DNA of 64,000 nt from positions 1 to 64,000 of the forward strand of contig CAVYPX010000001.1 in the NCBI GenBank assembly GCA_963770485.1. Reading direction: 5' to 3'. This DNA comes from CAVVEC01 sp963770485. GTDB taxonomy: Bacteria; Acidobacteriota; Terriglobia; Terriglobales; Acidobacteriaceae. Positions 54,206 to 62,702 of the stretch are shown here, piece by piece. The notes under the pieces are model-generated. The model saw only the letters and a list, made by a program, of their open reading frames with translations. It searched no databases and was not told the origin of the DNA. The number at the start of each line of letters is the position of its first letter. Positions within the stretch are counted from its first letter, which is position 1. The position numbers and the translations under genes were made by a program.

Positions 54206-56185
54206 ATGCCTATACGACGCAGGCTCGCCGTCTGCCTGGTTGCCAGTTCGCTTGCGCTGCCGACCCTGGCGCAGACTGTCAGCACCGGCCCTTCGATTCC
54301 GGAGACCACGTCGGCAATCAATTCGCCCACTCCGCTTTCGCAAAGGGTTGTGGCCTATGACATTGACGCCAAGTACGACGCCAAAGCCCATTCATTGGAC
54401 GCAACGGAAACGCTCACATATCACAATCTCACCGGCCAGTCGCTCGATACTTTTCCGTTTCATCTTTACTTGAACGGCTTTCAACCCAAGTCCACTTGGG
54501 TGCGCGAGGCCAAGCTCTCGGGCAGCCGGGACACTTCGTTCGAAAAATGGGAAAGCAATGACTACGGGGCCGACGAGATCAAGAGCTTCGAGGTGGTGGG
54601 AAAAGGAGATTTTACTTCCCGGCTCCAGTACATTCATCCGGATGACGACAACCAGGACGATCGCACCGTGTTCCAGGTGCACCTGGACCAGCCGATTTCT
54701 CCTGGCGGTTTCGTTCAGTTCAAGATTAGATTCCACGATCAGTTTCCGAGAACCGTGGCGCGCACAGGTTGGGATGGCGACTTTCTATTGGCCGGCCAGT
54801 GGTTCCCCAAAATTGGAGTTTGGTGGCACGGCGCCTGGAACTGTCATCAGTTCCATGCCGAGACCGAGTTTTTTGCCGACTTCGGCGTTTACGACGTCAG
54901 GCTCACGGCGCCTCAGTCCGAAGTGGTTGGGGCCAGCGGCGTTGAGGTCGGCAGCGTGAACAACCGCGATGGCACGAAAACCGTGACTTATCACGGCGAC
55001 GACATTCACGATTTCGCTTGGACCGTCAGCCCGCGCTACAAGGTGTTCAATGACACGTTCCAGAGCAGCATGGGGCCGGTGAAGTTGCGCTTCCTGATGC
55101 AGCCGGCGCATTGGAATCAGGTCGGATCGACACGACCGGATTCTCAAAGCCACTATGGACCGGTTCGAGCGCTGGTACGGACCGTATCCTTACAAGACTC
55201 TGACCCTGGTCGACCCCTACCCCGATTCGGCCGCTTTGGCATGGAGTACCCGACATTCATCACCGGCGGGACACCCTGGTTGGCGCTCAAAGGAAGTCTG
55301 GATGAACCGGAGGAAACGGTGGTGCACGAATTCGGTCATCAATACTGGTACGGCATGGTGGCGACCAATGAATTTGAGGATCCATGGCTGGACGAAGGCA
55401 TCGACATGTATTCCCAGTTTAAGGTGATGGATTCGCTCTACGGACCGGAGATCTCGTTTCTCAATCTGTGGGGCATGACCGCGGGCCAGCGTGAATTCCG
55501 GCGGCTTGGCTATCTTCGGGTAGCCGACCTCGACCCGATCACGCGCAAGGGATGGCAGTACGCCAGTGAGCATTCTTACGTCGGAATCGTGTACGACAAG
55601 ACGCCAACCGTTTTGCTCACCCTGGAAAGCATCATCGGTGAAGACACCTTGGGCCAGGCCATGCGCACCTACTTCATGCGTTACCGCTTCACCCATCCCG
55701 GCGGGGAAGATTTTCTGAAAACGATCGAAGAAGTGTCAGGCAAAGACCTGCGCTGGTACTTCGACCAGACAATCTACGGCACGCAGGTGTTGGACGATGA
55801 GGTTGTGAATATCAGTTCCATCCCGATGAATTGGTACAAGGAGAACCCGGGAGAGAAAAAGGGTGAGGAGTTCACGTCCGCCGTCTGGATTCACAACAAG
55901 GGAGAATTCATCCTGCCCGTCGACATCGAGATCAAGTTCGACAACGGAGAGAAGGTGCGCGAGCGCTGGAATGGACGCGACCGCTGGATCAAATACTCCT
56001 ATCAGAAGATGGCGAAGATAGAGTCGGTCGAAGTCGATCCCGACCACAAGATTGCCTTTGACCGCAACAATTTCAACAACAGCCGCACCGCCAAACCGAA
56101 TGGAGCGGCGGCGAGCAAGCTGGCGAATTACTGGATTTTCCTGGCCCAATTCTTCGCCCAGTTCCTGGCCTGGTGGATGGTGTAG
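54206..56185 (+). CDS. Secreted M1-family metallopeptidase, with a compensating frameshift pair
   Basis: A 659-residue zinc aminopeptidase. ATG 54206 starts a signal peptide (PIRRRLAVCLVASSLALPTLAQ). An N-terminal beta-domain (about 30-270) precedes the catalytic domain with HEFGH (374-378) and the third ligand Glu about 19 residues on (WLDEG, near 397). Between about 55119 and 55240 the frame is wrong: the neighbouring frame there encodes DRFERWYGPYPYKTLTLVD, the expected M1 sequence. Two opposite indels restore the frame afterwards, so about 35 residues in the translated product are scrambled. It likely trims peptides in the periplasm. A membrane-protein gene follows 12 bp later. Confidence 0.85.
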   Translation: MPIRRRLAVCLVASSLALPTLAQTVSTGPSIPETTSAINSPTPLSQRVVAYDIDAKYDAKAHSLDATETLTYHNLTGQSLDTFPFHLYLNGFQPKSTWVREAKLSGSRDTSFEKWESNDYGADEIKSFEVVGKGDFTSRLQYIHPDDDNQDDRTVFQVHLDQPISPGGFVQFKIRFHDQFPRTVARTGWDGDFLLAGQWFPKIGVWWHGAWNCHQFHAETEFFADFGVYDVRLTAPQSEVVGASGVEVGSVNNRDGTKTVTYHGDDIHDFAWTVSPRYKVFNDTFQSSMGPVKLRFLMQPAHWNQVGSTRPDSQSHYGPVRALVRTVSLQDSDPGRPLPRFGRFGMEYPTFITGGTPWLALKGSLDEPEETVVHEFGHQYWYGMVATNEFEDPWLDEGIDMYSQFKVMDSLYGPEISFLNLWGMTAGQREFRRLGYLRVADLDPITRKGWQYASEHSYVGIVYDKTPTVLLTLESIIGEDTLGQAMRTYFMRYRFTHPGGEDFLKTIEEVSGKDLRWYFDQTIYGTQVLDDEVVNISSIPMNWYKENPGEKKGEEFTSAVWIHNKGEFILPVDIEIKFDNGEKVRERWNGRDRWIKYSYQKMAKIESVEVDPDHKIAFDRNNFNNSRTAKPNGAAASKLANYWIFLAQFFAQFLAWWMV

Positions 56186-56197
56186 GAGAGAATTGCA

Positions 56198-57133
56198 ATG
56201 AATGGGAAGATTCGTCTGGTTTCCGCCGGGGCGGGCATCGCAAACGGCAACAAACGATATGTCGTGTGGTTTTATCTACTCAATCTGGCGCTCGCCTGGT
56301 TCGGTACGATGGCATTCAGCCGGCAAGCGCATGCCATCCTGGATTCCAGCCTCTATTCCGACAAACTGCTGCATGGGTTCGATGTCGCCGTGCTGAACGA
56401 ACTGCTGACGCGTCCGGAATTTGGAGTGCGGGCCGGCGCCACCGCACCCGCCCTGATGTTTGCCGTGCTGTTTTTCCTGGCAACGCTGCTTTTTATGCCC
56501 GGAGTATTGCTGGGTTACGCCTCCGACCACGGGCTGCCTCGGGAAGAGTTTTTCCGCGCCTGCGGACGAAACCTCGGGCGATTTGTGCGTCTTTTTCTGT
56601 TCTTTGCCATAATTGCCGGCCTCGCGTCTGCTATCTTGTTCGGAGTCCTGGGCGTGCTGGTTAAAGCCGCGGAAAGCTCTTTGTACGAGCGGCTGCCATT
56701 CTTTACCCAACTCTTAGGCACAACGGTCATTTTCGTGGTCTTGACCGCAATACGAATCTGGTTCGATCTGGCGCAGATTGACGTGGTTTTGCGAGATCAA
56801 CGCGCGGTGCGTAAATCCGTTACCGCGGGATTCCGCAGCCCACAGTTTAATCTTGTGCGCCTGTTGGGAAGCTATGTGGTGATCTCGCTTCTCGCTTTGG
56901 CTGTTTTGGTGGCCGGAATCCTGCTGTGGCACGCAATCGTGCCGCCAGCCAGTGTGTTGGGGGCATTCATTATCAGCCAGGCAATGCTCTTGTTGCTGCT
57001 CGCGGCTCGTTTTTGGCAGCGCGCTACGGCGGTCGCTTTCTATCTGAGAGCGGCAGCCGAACCAGTTGACGAGACGCAGCCTGTTCCCCGAATCGCTGCC
57101 TCGAGTGTGCCACAGGTTGGGAGCGGAATTTAG
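56198..57133 (+). CDS. Polytopic membrane protein of unknown function
   Basis: A 311-residue protein with six or seven hydrophobic segments, beginning near residue 22 (VVWFYLLNLALAWFGTMAF) and ending near 270. GGAGAGAATTGCA before the ATG is a good ribosome-binding site. No catalytic motif is visible. It lies 12 bp behind the M1 peptidase gene and is probably co-transcribed, so it may assist or anchor that enzyme, which is a guess. The tail is Pro/Val-rich. Confidence 0.72.
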   Translation: MNGKIRLVSAGAGIANGNKRYVVWFYLLNLALAWFGTMAFSRQAHAILDSSLYSDKLLHGFDVAVLNELLTRPEFGVRAGATAPALMFAVLFFLATLLFMPGVLLGYASDHGLPREEFFRACGRNLGRFVRLFLFFAIIAGLASAILFGVLGVLVKAAESSLYERLPFFTQLLGTTVIFVVLTAIRIWFDLAQIDVVLRDQRAVRKSVTAGFRSPQFNLVRLLGSYVVISLLALAVLVAGILLWHAIVPPASVLGAFIISQAMLLLLLAARFWQRATAVAFYLRAAAEPVDETQPVPRIAASSVPQVGSGI

Positions 57134-57162
57134 CTTCGCCTTGCGAGAAACCCTTAACCCCT

Positions 57163-57251
57163 TGTCATTCCGAGGAGCAACGCGACGAGGAATCTGCAGT
57201 TGCCCTAGGATCCGGAAGAACTGCAGATCCCTCGCTGCGCTCGGGATGACA
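57163..57251. repeat. Dispersed imperfect palindrome, copy 5
   Basis: An 89-bp copy from TGTCATTCCGAGGAGCAACG to CTCGGGATGACA, inner arms GGAATCTGCAG and CTGCAGATCCCTCG. It falls in the frame upstream of the M13 gene and stays open, so it can be mistaken for coding sequence. Confidence 0.85.
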
Positions 57252-57308
57252 ACAACGAACCGGTTGGCGACATTGATAACGTATTATAAGAAGCTCAGTC
57301 CAAACATT

Positions 57309-59375
57309 ATGACCCAGACAACGCGGCTTCACCTTTCTCTGGTTTTCCTTTTGTCGGCAACTCTGGCTTCGGCGCAGAATTCTTCTGGCACGCAGGCATC
57401 GGAATCAGCGCTGCCCTACACTCCCAGCCTTGACGTCAGCGCCATGGACAAGTCCGTCGATCCCTGTGTGGACCTCTACCACTACTCATGCGGGGGCTGG
57501 CAGAAGAAGAATCCGATCCCGCCCGACCAGACTTCATGGGCGGTTTACGGCAAGCTCTATCAGGATAATCTGAACTTTCTGCGCGGCATGTTGGACGAGG
57601 CGGCATCCAGCACCAGTCAAAGCGATCCCGTAACCCAAAAGATTGGCGGCTTTTACGCCGCGTGTATGGACGAGACGACAGTCGAAAAGCGCGGCTTGAC
57701 CGCGATTCAGCCGCAGCTGGACGCAGTGGCTCAGCTCAAGTCCGTGCGAGACATGGCTGCCCTCGCTGCCCGCCTGACACTTCCCTTTGGCAGGACGGTT
57801 CTGTTTGCTGCCGGTTCCGAGCAGGACCCTGACAACTCCGAGCAGGAAATCGCGGACCTCGATCAGGGCGGCTTGGGCCTTCCCGATCGTGACTACTACG
57901 TGAAGGACGACGCGAAATCCAAGGAGATTCGCGAGCGCTATCTGCAGCATGTGCAGAAAGTCTTTGAGTTGCTGGGCGACAGTCCCGAAGCCGCCAAAAA
58001 GAATGCAGAAACCATCATGCGTATAGAAACAGCGCTGGCGAAGGCTTCGTGGACCCGGGTGGAACGCCGCGATCCCTACAAGCTGAAAAATAAGATGAAG
58101 CTGGCGGACCTGAACCAGTTGGCCCCGAATTTCGACTGGCCGACATATTACCGCGAGTCGCGGTATCCCCAGTTTGAAATTCTCAACGTCGATGCGCCCG
58201 CGTTCGTGAAGCAGGTAAATGTTGAATTATCCGGCGAACCGCTGGACAACTGGAAGACTTATCTTCGTTTCCACGTAACCGATTCGTATTCTCCTTTTCT
58301 TTCGTCAACGTTTGTCGAGGAAAATTTCGACTTCTACCGCAAGTATCTTCGCGGCGCCAAAGAGCAGCAGCCGCGCTGGAAGCGCTGCGTCCAGTACACC
58401 GACTACAACCTGGGCGAGGCGCTGGGGCAGGTGTACGTGCGCAAGGTTTTCTCGCCCGAACTGAAAGAGAGCACGCTCGACATGGTGCAGCGCATTGAAG
58501 ACGCGATGGGCCAGCGCATCCGCGCGCTCGACTGGATGAGCCCGGAAACCAAGCAACAAGCTTTGACCAAACTGGCCGGCATTCGCAACAAGATCGGCTA
58601 TCCCGACAAGTGGCGCGATTACAGCTCGGTGACCATTGTCCGTGACGATTTCGCCGGCGACATCGAGCGGGCCGGCGAGTTTGAGCTGCACCGCCAAATC
58701 AACAAGATTGGGCGGCCCGTGGACCACGGCGAATGGGACATCTCACCACCCACGGTCGACGCCTACTACAACCCGCAGATGAACGACATCAACTTCCCCG
58801 CCGGAGTGCTGCAGCCGCCGCTCTACGACGCCAAAATGGATGACGCTCCCAACTACGGCAACACCGGTGGCACCATTGGCCACGAACTGACCCACGGCTT
58901 CGACGATGAAGGCAGCCAGTTCGACGCCAAGGGCAATCTGAAGAACTGGTGGACGAAAGAAGACCGCGACAAGTTCGTCGCCCGCACCAAGTGCGTCGAA
59001 GACCAGTACGCGCAGTATGTGGTGGTGGACGAGGTGCACATCAACAGCGCGCTCACCCTGGGCGAAGACGTAGCCGATCTGGGCGGCGAGATTCTGGGTT
59101 ACATGGCGTGGAAGGATGCCACCAAAGACAAGAACCTTCAACCCATCGACGGCCTGACTCCCGAGCAGCGTTTCTTCGTCGGGTTCGCGCAGTGGGATTG
59201 CGCCAACGAACGCCCCGAGGATTTGCGTGTGCGTGCCATGACCGATCCGCACTCGCCCCCGGAGTACCGCATCAACGGCGTGGTGGTGAACATGCCGGAG
59301 TTCTCGCAGGCGTTCTCCTGCAAAGCCGGCCAGCCGATGGTCAAGCTCGCGGATAAGGTTTGCAAAGTGTGGTGA
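57309..59375 (+). CDS. Secreted M13-family (neprilysin/PepO-like) metallopeptidase
   Basis: A 688-residue endopeptidase. ATG 57309 begins a signal peptide (TTRLHLSLVFLLSATLASAQ); the frame is open back to 57066 but that part encodes the dispersed repeat. The M13 N-terminal helical domain (MDKSVDPCVDLYHYSCGGW onwards) precedes the catalytic part: FPAGVLQPP, zinc motif GHELTHGFDDEG, and ligand/ion-pair block LGEDVADLGG, ending in the family tail CKVW. It cleaves peptides outside the cytoplasm. Length and motifs are complete. It stands with M1 and S8 peptidases in one stretch, though the genes are separately spaced. Confidence 0.93.
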   Translation: MTQTTRLHLSLVFLLSATLASAQNSSGTQASESALPYTPSLDVSAMDKSVDPCVDLYHYSCGGWQKKNPIPPDQTSWAVYGKLYQDNLNFLRGMLDEAASSTSQSDPVTQKIGGFYAACMDETTVEKRGLTAIQPQLDAVAQLKSVRDMAALAARLTLPFGRTVLFAAGSEQDPDNSEQEIADLDQGGLGLPDRDYYVKDDAKSKEIRERYLQHVQKVFELLGDSPEAAKKNAETIMRIETALAKASWTRVERRDPYKLKNKMKLADLNQLAPNFDWPTYYRESRYPQFEILNVDAPAFVKQVNVELSGEPLDNWKTYLRFHVTDSYSPFLSSTFVEENFDFYRKYLRGAKEQQPRWKRCVQYTDYNLGEALGQVYVRKVFSPELKESTLDMVQRIEDAMGQRIRALDWMSPETKQQALTKLAGIRNKIGYPDKWRDYSSVTIVRDDFAGDIERAGEFELHRQINKIGRPVDHGEWDISPPTVDAYYNPQMNDINFPAGVLQPPLYDAKMDDAPNYGNTGGTIGHELTHGFDDEGSQFDAKGNLKNWWTKEDRDKFVARTKCVEDQYAQYVVVDEVHINSALTLGEDVADLGGEILGYMAWKDATKDKNLQPIDGLTPEQRFFVGFAQWDCANERPEDLRVRAMTDPHSPPEYRINGVVVNMPEFSQAFSCKAGQPMVKLADKVCKVW

Positions 59376-59386
59376 GCTTGTGGGGC

Positions 59387-59452
59387 GCGGACACCTCTGT
59401 CCGCGAAAAACCTGCCGAGCAATGCAGCGATGGAGGGCGGGCGCGCCCGCCC
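59387..59452. repeat. Pair of intergenic hairpins after the M13 gene
   Basis: Hairpin 1 GCGGACA/TGTCCGC (59387-59393, 59398-59404) and hairpin 2 GGGCGGGC/GCCCGCCC (59435-59442, 59445-59452). The first is followed by GAAAAA, not T. They may limit transcription readthrough but are not classical terminators. Confidence 0.6.
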
Positions 59453-59513
59453 GACGAAAATTCACCGGATGGGTTGATCCTCCTTAACTCCTAAAGTGCA
59501 AAGCTTTGCGCAG

Positions 59514-59542
59514 TTGACACGGTAGGGATAGCGGACTACAGT
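59514..59542 (+). promoter_or_regulatory. Sigma-70-type promoter of the S8 peptidase gene
   Basis: TTGACA (59514-59519), 17-bp spacer, TACAGT (59537-59542). The -35 is perfect and the -10 matches four of six. It gives a leader of roughly 87 bases to ATG 59636. Confidence 0.6.
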
Positions 59543-59635
59543 CCTGACGGATATTGCTCTCTCTCTTCTGCCCAGCGCTCAGTCGGGCTGAGCATGGCAT
59601 CACCTTCTAGAACAAGTCCTTATCGGAGACCTGAC

Positions 59636-61084
59636 ATGACTTCACGCAAAATCTTTCTCGACGCAATTCTAATGACGGTTCTGGCTGGTCTGGTTGCGTT
59701 CGGCAGACCAGCTCAAGCTGCCGCGACGTCGGATAAAATCTCTCCCCGCGTGGTGGCCGAGACCGCTAACGGTGGCACGACCGAAGCCCTGATCGTGCTC
59801 ACCGAGCAGGCCGACTTGAGCCCGGCTTCCAACCTGCAAAGCAAGTTGGAAAAGAGGCAGTTTGTTGTGAACACCCTGCGGGCGGTCGCGGACCGGACTC
59901 AAGGCCAAATCATTCACTTCCTCCAGCGACACAGAATCCGTTATCGAACGTTCTTCATCGTCAACATGATTCAAGTGACCGGCGACCGGGCTTTGATGGA
60001 GGATCTGGCAGCCCGCGCCGACGTGGCCCACATCGATGCCAACCCCTACGTCCGAACCAGCCTGCCCGTGGCAACCCACGTCGACTCTGGCCCCCATACC
60101 AACACGGTGGAATGGAATATTGAGCAAGTGCATGCTCCAGAAGTCTGGGCTCTGGGCTTTAAGGGCAAGGGTCTGGTGGTCGCGGGCGCCGATACCGGCG
60201 TGCAGTGGGACCATCCTGCTCTCAAACTGCACTACCGCGGATGGAAGGGGAACAAGGCCAATCACAATTACAACTGGCACGACGCCGTGGACAACACCCA
60301 GGTGCCCTTCGACCCGTACGGTCATGGCACGTTTACGGTGAGCGAGATGGTCGGCGACGACGGCCAGGGCAACCAGATCGGCGTGGCCCCTGGGGCGAAA
60401 TGGATCGCCTGCCGCAACATGGACGCCAATGGCACGGGCTCTCCGTCGCGCTATACCGAGTGCTTTGAATATTTGATCGCGCCCTACCCTTATAACCATC
60501 CCAAGAAGGGAAACCCGGCCTTGGCGGCAGATTCGATCAATAACTCCTGGATCTGCCCCTCCAGCGAAGGCTGCTCGACCGAAACTCTGCTGAAGGTGGT
60601 CAACGCCGTGCGTGCGGCGGGCATCTTCCCGGCCATGGCCGCCGGCAATTCCGGTCCGAACTGTTCGACGGTGGACACTCCGCCTGCCATTTACCGCAGT
60701 GCCGTGAGCGTAGGGGCGCTCGACTCTACCAATACCATCGCTGGTTTCAGCAGCCGCGGCCCGGTGACGGCAGACGGCAGCAACCGCCTGAAGCCCAATC
60801 TGTCCGCGCCCGGGGTGAACGTTCGTGGCGCGTACCCAACCAATCAGTATGGGTACTCGGATGGAACTTCGATGGCCGCTCCGCACCTGGGCGGTGGCGT
60901 TGCCCTTTTATGGCAGGCCAAGCCCAGTCTCGACGGGAACGTCAGCAAGACGGAGTCAACGATCATTCACTCTACGCAGCAGCTGCAGACCACCGAGACC
61001 TGTGGCGGCACTGAGGGGAAGATTCCCAACGACACTTACGGCTGGGGCCTACTCGATCTGCTGAAGGCGGTACAAGCGAATTAG
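59636..61084 (+). CDS. Secreted S8-family subtilisin-like serine peptidase
   Basis: A 482-residue subtilase, started at ATG 59636 after CGGAGACCTGAC. Signal peptide (RKIFLDAILMTVLAGLVAFG...QAA), then an inhibitor_I9-type propeptide (about 45-140), then the catalytic domain. Triad: Asp186 (GADTGVQWDH), His230 (YGHGTF) and Ser412 (DGTSMAAPHLGG); the oxyanion Asn is 338 (AAGNSGP). All residues are in place. It is probably a broad extracellular protease. It converges with the ferredoxin gene; a hairpin lies between. Confidence 0.92.
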   Translation: MTSRKIFLDAILMTVLAGLVAFGRPAQAAATSDKISPRVVAETANGGTTEALIVLTEQADLSPASNLQSKLEKRQFVVNTLRAVADRTQGQIIHFLQRHRIRYRTFFIVNMIQVTGDRALMEDLAARADVAHIDANPYVRTSLPVATHVDSGPHTNTVEWNIEQVHAPEVWALGFKGKGLVVAGADTGVQWDHPALKLHYRGWKGNKANHNYNWHDAVDNTQVPFDPYGHGTFTVSEMVGDDGQGNQIGVAPGAKWIACRNMDANGTGSPSRYTECFEYLIAPYPYNHPKKGNPALAADSINNSWICPSSEGCSTETLLKVVNAVRAAGIFPAMAAGNSGPNCSTVDTPPAIYRSAVSVGALDSTNTIAGFSSRGPVTADGSNRLKPNLSAPGVNVRGAYPTNQYGYSDGTSMAAPHLGGGVALLWQAKPSLDGNVSKTESTIIHSTQQLQTTETCGGTEGKIPNDTYGWGLLDLLKAVQAN

Positions 61085-61099
61085 CTTTTGGGGTCGAAT

Positions 61100-61135
61100 A
61101 CCGGTCGTGCCGGTGATCTTCACGACACGACCGGT
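61100..61135. terminator. Hairpin between convergent genes
   Basis: Perfect 10-bp arms ACCGGTCGTG (61100-61109) and CACGACCGGT (61126-61135), 16-nt loop. It lies between the S8 gene and the ferredoxin gene and could stop transcription from both sides, but there is no run of T. Confidence 0.5.
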
Positions 61136-61166
61136 TCTTACGTTCGGTGCTGGAAAGTTGGAGATT

Positions 61167-61556
61167 CTACTTTTCCGCCGAAGGCGCTTTCAGAGTTGAA
61201 GCCGGCCGCGGCTTGTGCTCGCAGCTCGCCGTGTTGATGCAGGAATCCCGCAGCATCAGCCGCTCCACGGGCCTGCCCCCGATGATGTGAGATTCGATAA
61301 TCTCGTCGACGTCCGCCAGGGTCACCCCGCCGTACCACACCGCGTCCGGATAGACCACGAGGTTCGGGCCATGTTCGCACTGGTCGAGGCATCCGGACTG
61401 ATTGGCCCTTACTCTTCCTTTCAGTCCGCGTTCCGCCAGCTTCTGCTTGAACAGCTTCTGCAGCTCGGCCTTCGCCGCAGGATCACAGCAGCCGCGCGGA
61501 TGTCCCGGTGGCCGCTGGTTGCCGCAAATGAAAATGTGCTTCTCGAACTTGGGCAT
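61167..61556 (-). CDS. Thioredoxin-like [2Fe-2S] ferredoxin
   Basis: A 129-residue protein of the (2Fe-2S) ferredoxin family with thioredoxin fold. Cluster cysteines fit the pattern: HIFICGNQ, then GHPRGCC, and SGCLDQCEHGPN, followed by VVYPDAVWYGGV. The C-terminal 35 residues are an extension beyond the usual end with two more Cys (DSCINTASCEH). It transfers electrons in the cytoplasm, partner unknown. GTG 61562 is an alternative start two codons earlier. Confidence 0.88.
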   Translation of the reverse strand: MPKFEKHIFICGNQRPPGHPRGCCDPAAKAELQKLFKQKLAERGLKGRVRANQSGCLDQCEHGPNLVVYPDAVWYGGVTLADVDEIIESHIIGGRPVERLMLRDSCINTASCEHKPRPASTLKAPSAEK

Positions 61557-61606
61557 CCCCACAAATGTACAGGATTTTCGCAGCGTTTGAGCGAGCCAAC
61601 GTGTGG

Positions 61607-61628
61607 GGACGGCCGCCCTCGGCCGTCC
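61607..61628. repeat. Perfect hairpin upstream of the ferredoxin gene
   Basis: GGACGGCCG/CGGCCGTCC (61607-61615, 61620-61628) with a CCCT loop. Similar sequences occur between genes in Acidobacteria by my memory; it may be another dispersed element. Confidence 0.6.
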
Positions 61629-61666
61629 GGCTGGGCGTAGCTCAGCAGGGGCACATCAACCTGGAA

Positions 61667-61918
61667 TCAATCTTTCAGCGGCACCATGGTCCGGTCGCCC
61701 TGGCAGAAGGTGGCCACGTGCTGCAAGCCGCCCTGCGGCTGTTTCACCAGCATCACTGGACCATAGCAGAACACGGCATGACCGCTTTCTGCCATATACC
61801 ATTTACCGCCCGTGTGGGCAGAATGCGCCAGAGGAAGATCGACTGGGGCGCGCAGCGGCGGCGCGACGCGGGAACCGGGAAGAGACAACGCCAACAGTAG
61901 TGTTGCCAGGATTTTCAT
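61667..61918 (-). CDS. Small exported protein of unknown function
   Basis: An 83-residue protein with a signal peptide (KILATLLLALSLPGSRVA) and CAGGTAAAAGAT before ATG 61918. The mature part has two Cys (AVFCYGPVM, ATFCQGD) and a beta-like sequence KWYMAESGHAVFCYGPVM. It may be a small disulfide-bonded periplasmic protein. No family was recognised. It is followed on the same strand by the ferredoxin gene 111 bp later. Confidence 0.6.
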   Translation of the reverse strand: MKILATLLLALSLPGSRVAPPLRAPVDLPLAHSAHTGGKWYMAESGHAVFCYGPVMLVKQPQGGLQHVATFCQGDRTMVPLKD

Positions 61919-61950
61919 ATCTTTTACCTGGCCCAGAGTTCAGAAACATC

Positions 61951-62409
61951 TCAGAGGATATTCGCAGTCCTGCGCTCATCCATAATGTCGGCAACCCCGG
62001 ACGGCGGTCTTCGTGGCACCGCTTTTCGGAGCTTGCCTGCACTATGGTTGCTCTTGGCGTTGCCTCGCGTTGTATCTTTGTCCTGGGTCAACGGAGTTTG
62101 GGTCAACGGAGCCTGGGTCGACGGAGTTTGGGTCGAAGGAATCCGGCTTGACGGAATCTGGGTTGACGGAGTCTGCGCCTGGGAGTGAGCTTTCGCCTGA
62201 GCCTGGGCCTGGGCTTCGGCGTGCTGCTTCTGAATGGCTTTGCCTTTCATTTGGGTCAACTGGGTGCTGTCGTCAAACAGAGACCGGATCAGGTTCCGTT
62301 GCGAGTCAATCGTTCGTCCTTGTTCTACCACCAGCAGGGCCATCAGCCCGTAGGAGATGAGGAACAACACAATCAGAACCGGAAGCAACGAAGTCTTCGG
62401 TTTCGGCAT
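61951..62409 (-). CDS. Membrane-anchored protein with a Pro/Thr/Gln repeat
   Basis: A 152-residue protein. From ATG 62409 a single membrane anchor (LLPVLIVLFLISYGLMALLVV) comes first, then a coiled-coil-like part (DSQRNLIRSLFDDSTQLTQM), an Ala/Gln run (AEAQAQAQAKAHSQAQ), and six 5-residue units of the form [TIA]P[SL][TS][QR]. The tail is basic. It is likely a bitopic envelope protein with a flexible stalk. The frame is open upstream to 62595 but the anchor marks the real start. Confidence 0.62.
   Translation of the reverse strand: MPKPKTSLLPVLIVLFLISYGLMALLVVEQGRTIDSQRNLIRSLFDDSTQLTQMKGKAIQKQHAEAQAQAQAKAHSQAQTPSTQIPSSRIPSTQTPSTQAPLTQTPLTQDKDTTRGNAKSNHSAGKLRKAVPRRPPSGVADIMDERRTANIL
62085..62174. 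repeat. 15-bp tandem repeat, six degenerate units
   Basis: Six 15-bp units near GGGTCAACGGAGTTT (62085-62174), each coding on the minus strand for one Pro/Thr/Gln 5-residue unit of the host protein. Confidence 0.88.
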
Positions 62410-62702
62410 TACGGCCGCGTTGTCTGACGTCCAATTCAGCAATTGACACCCCAATCTGCGCCCCAGAAGCAGCGGACATACAGGCAAATGCAGCTTGCAC
62501 GCCATCGGACAAGGTTCGTCCAAGCCATTCCAAAAAAGCGACTTAGCCTGGATTCGCCGGACGGCGCCGGGGTTGGCAGGTGCAACTCCCTGCACTTTAT
62601 AGGTAAGCGGAATTCGTTACGGACGTGACTTGGAGGGTCGGAAGGCATCCGCGGAAGTGGGTTTGATGAGACTGGAGGCCCATTTCGACGCGACTCCGGC
62701 TG

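Noticed and set aside
59669..60886. 405-codon open frame on the minus strand
   Set aside because: It mirrors the S8 peptidase gene, whose catalytic triad is on the plus strand; no family similarity.
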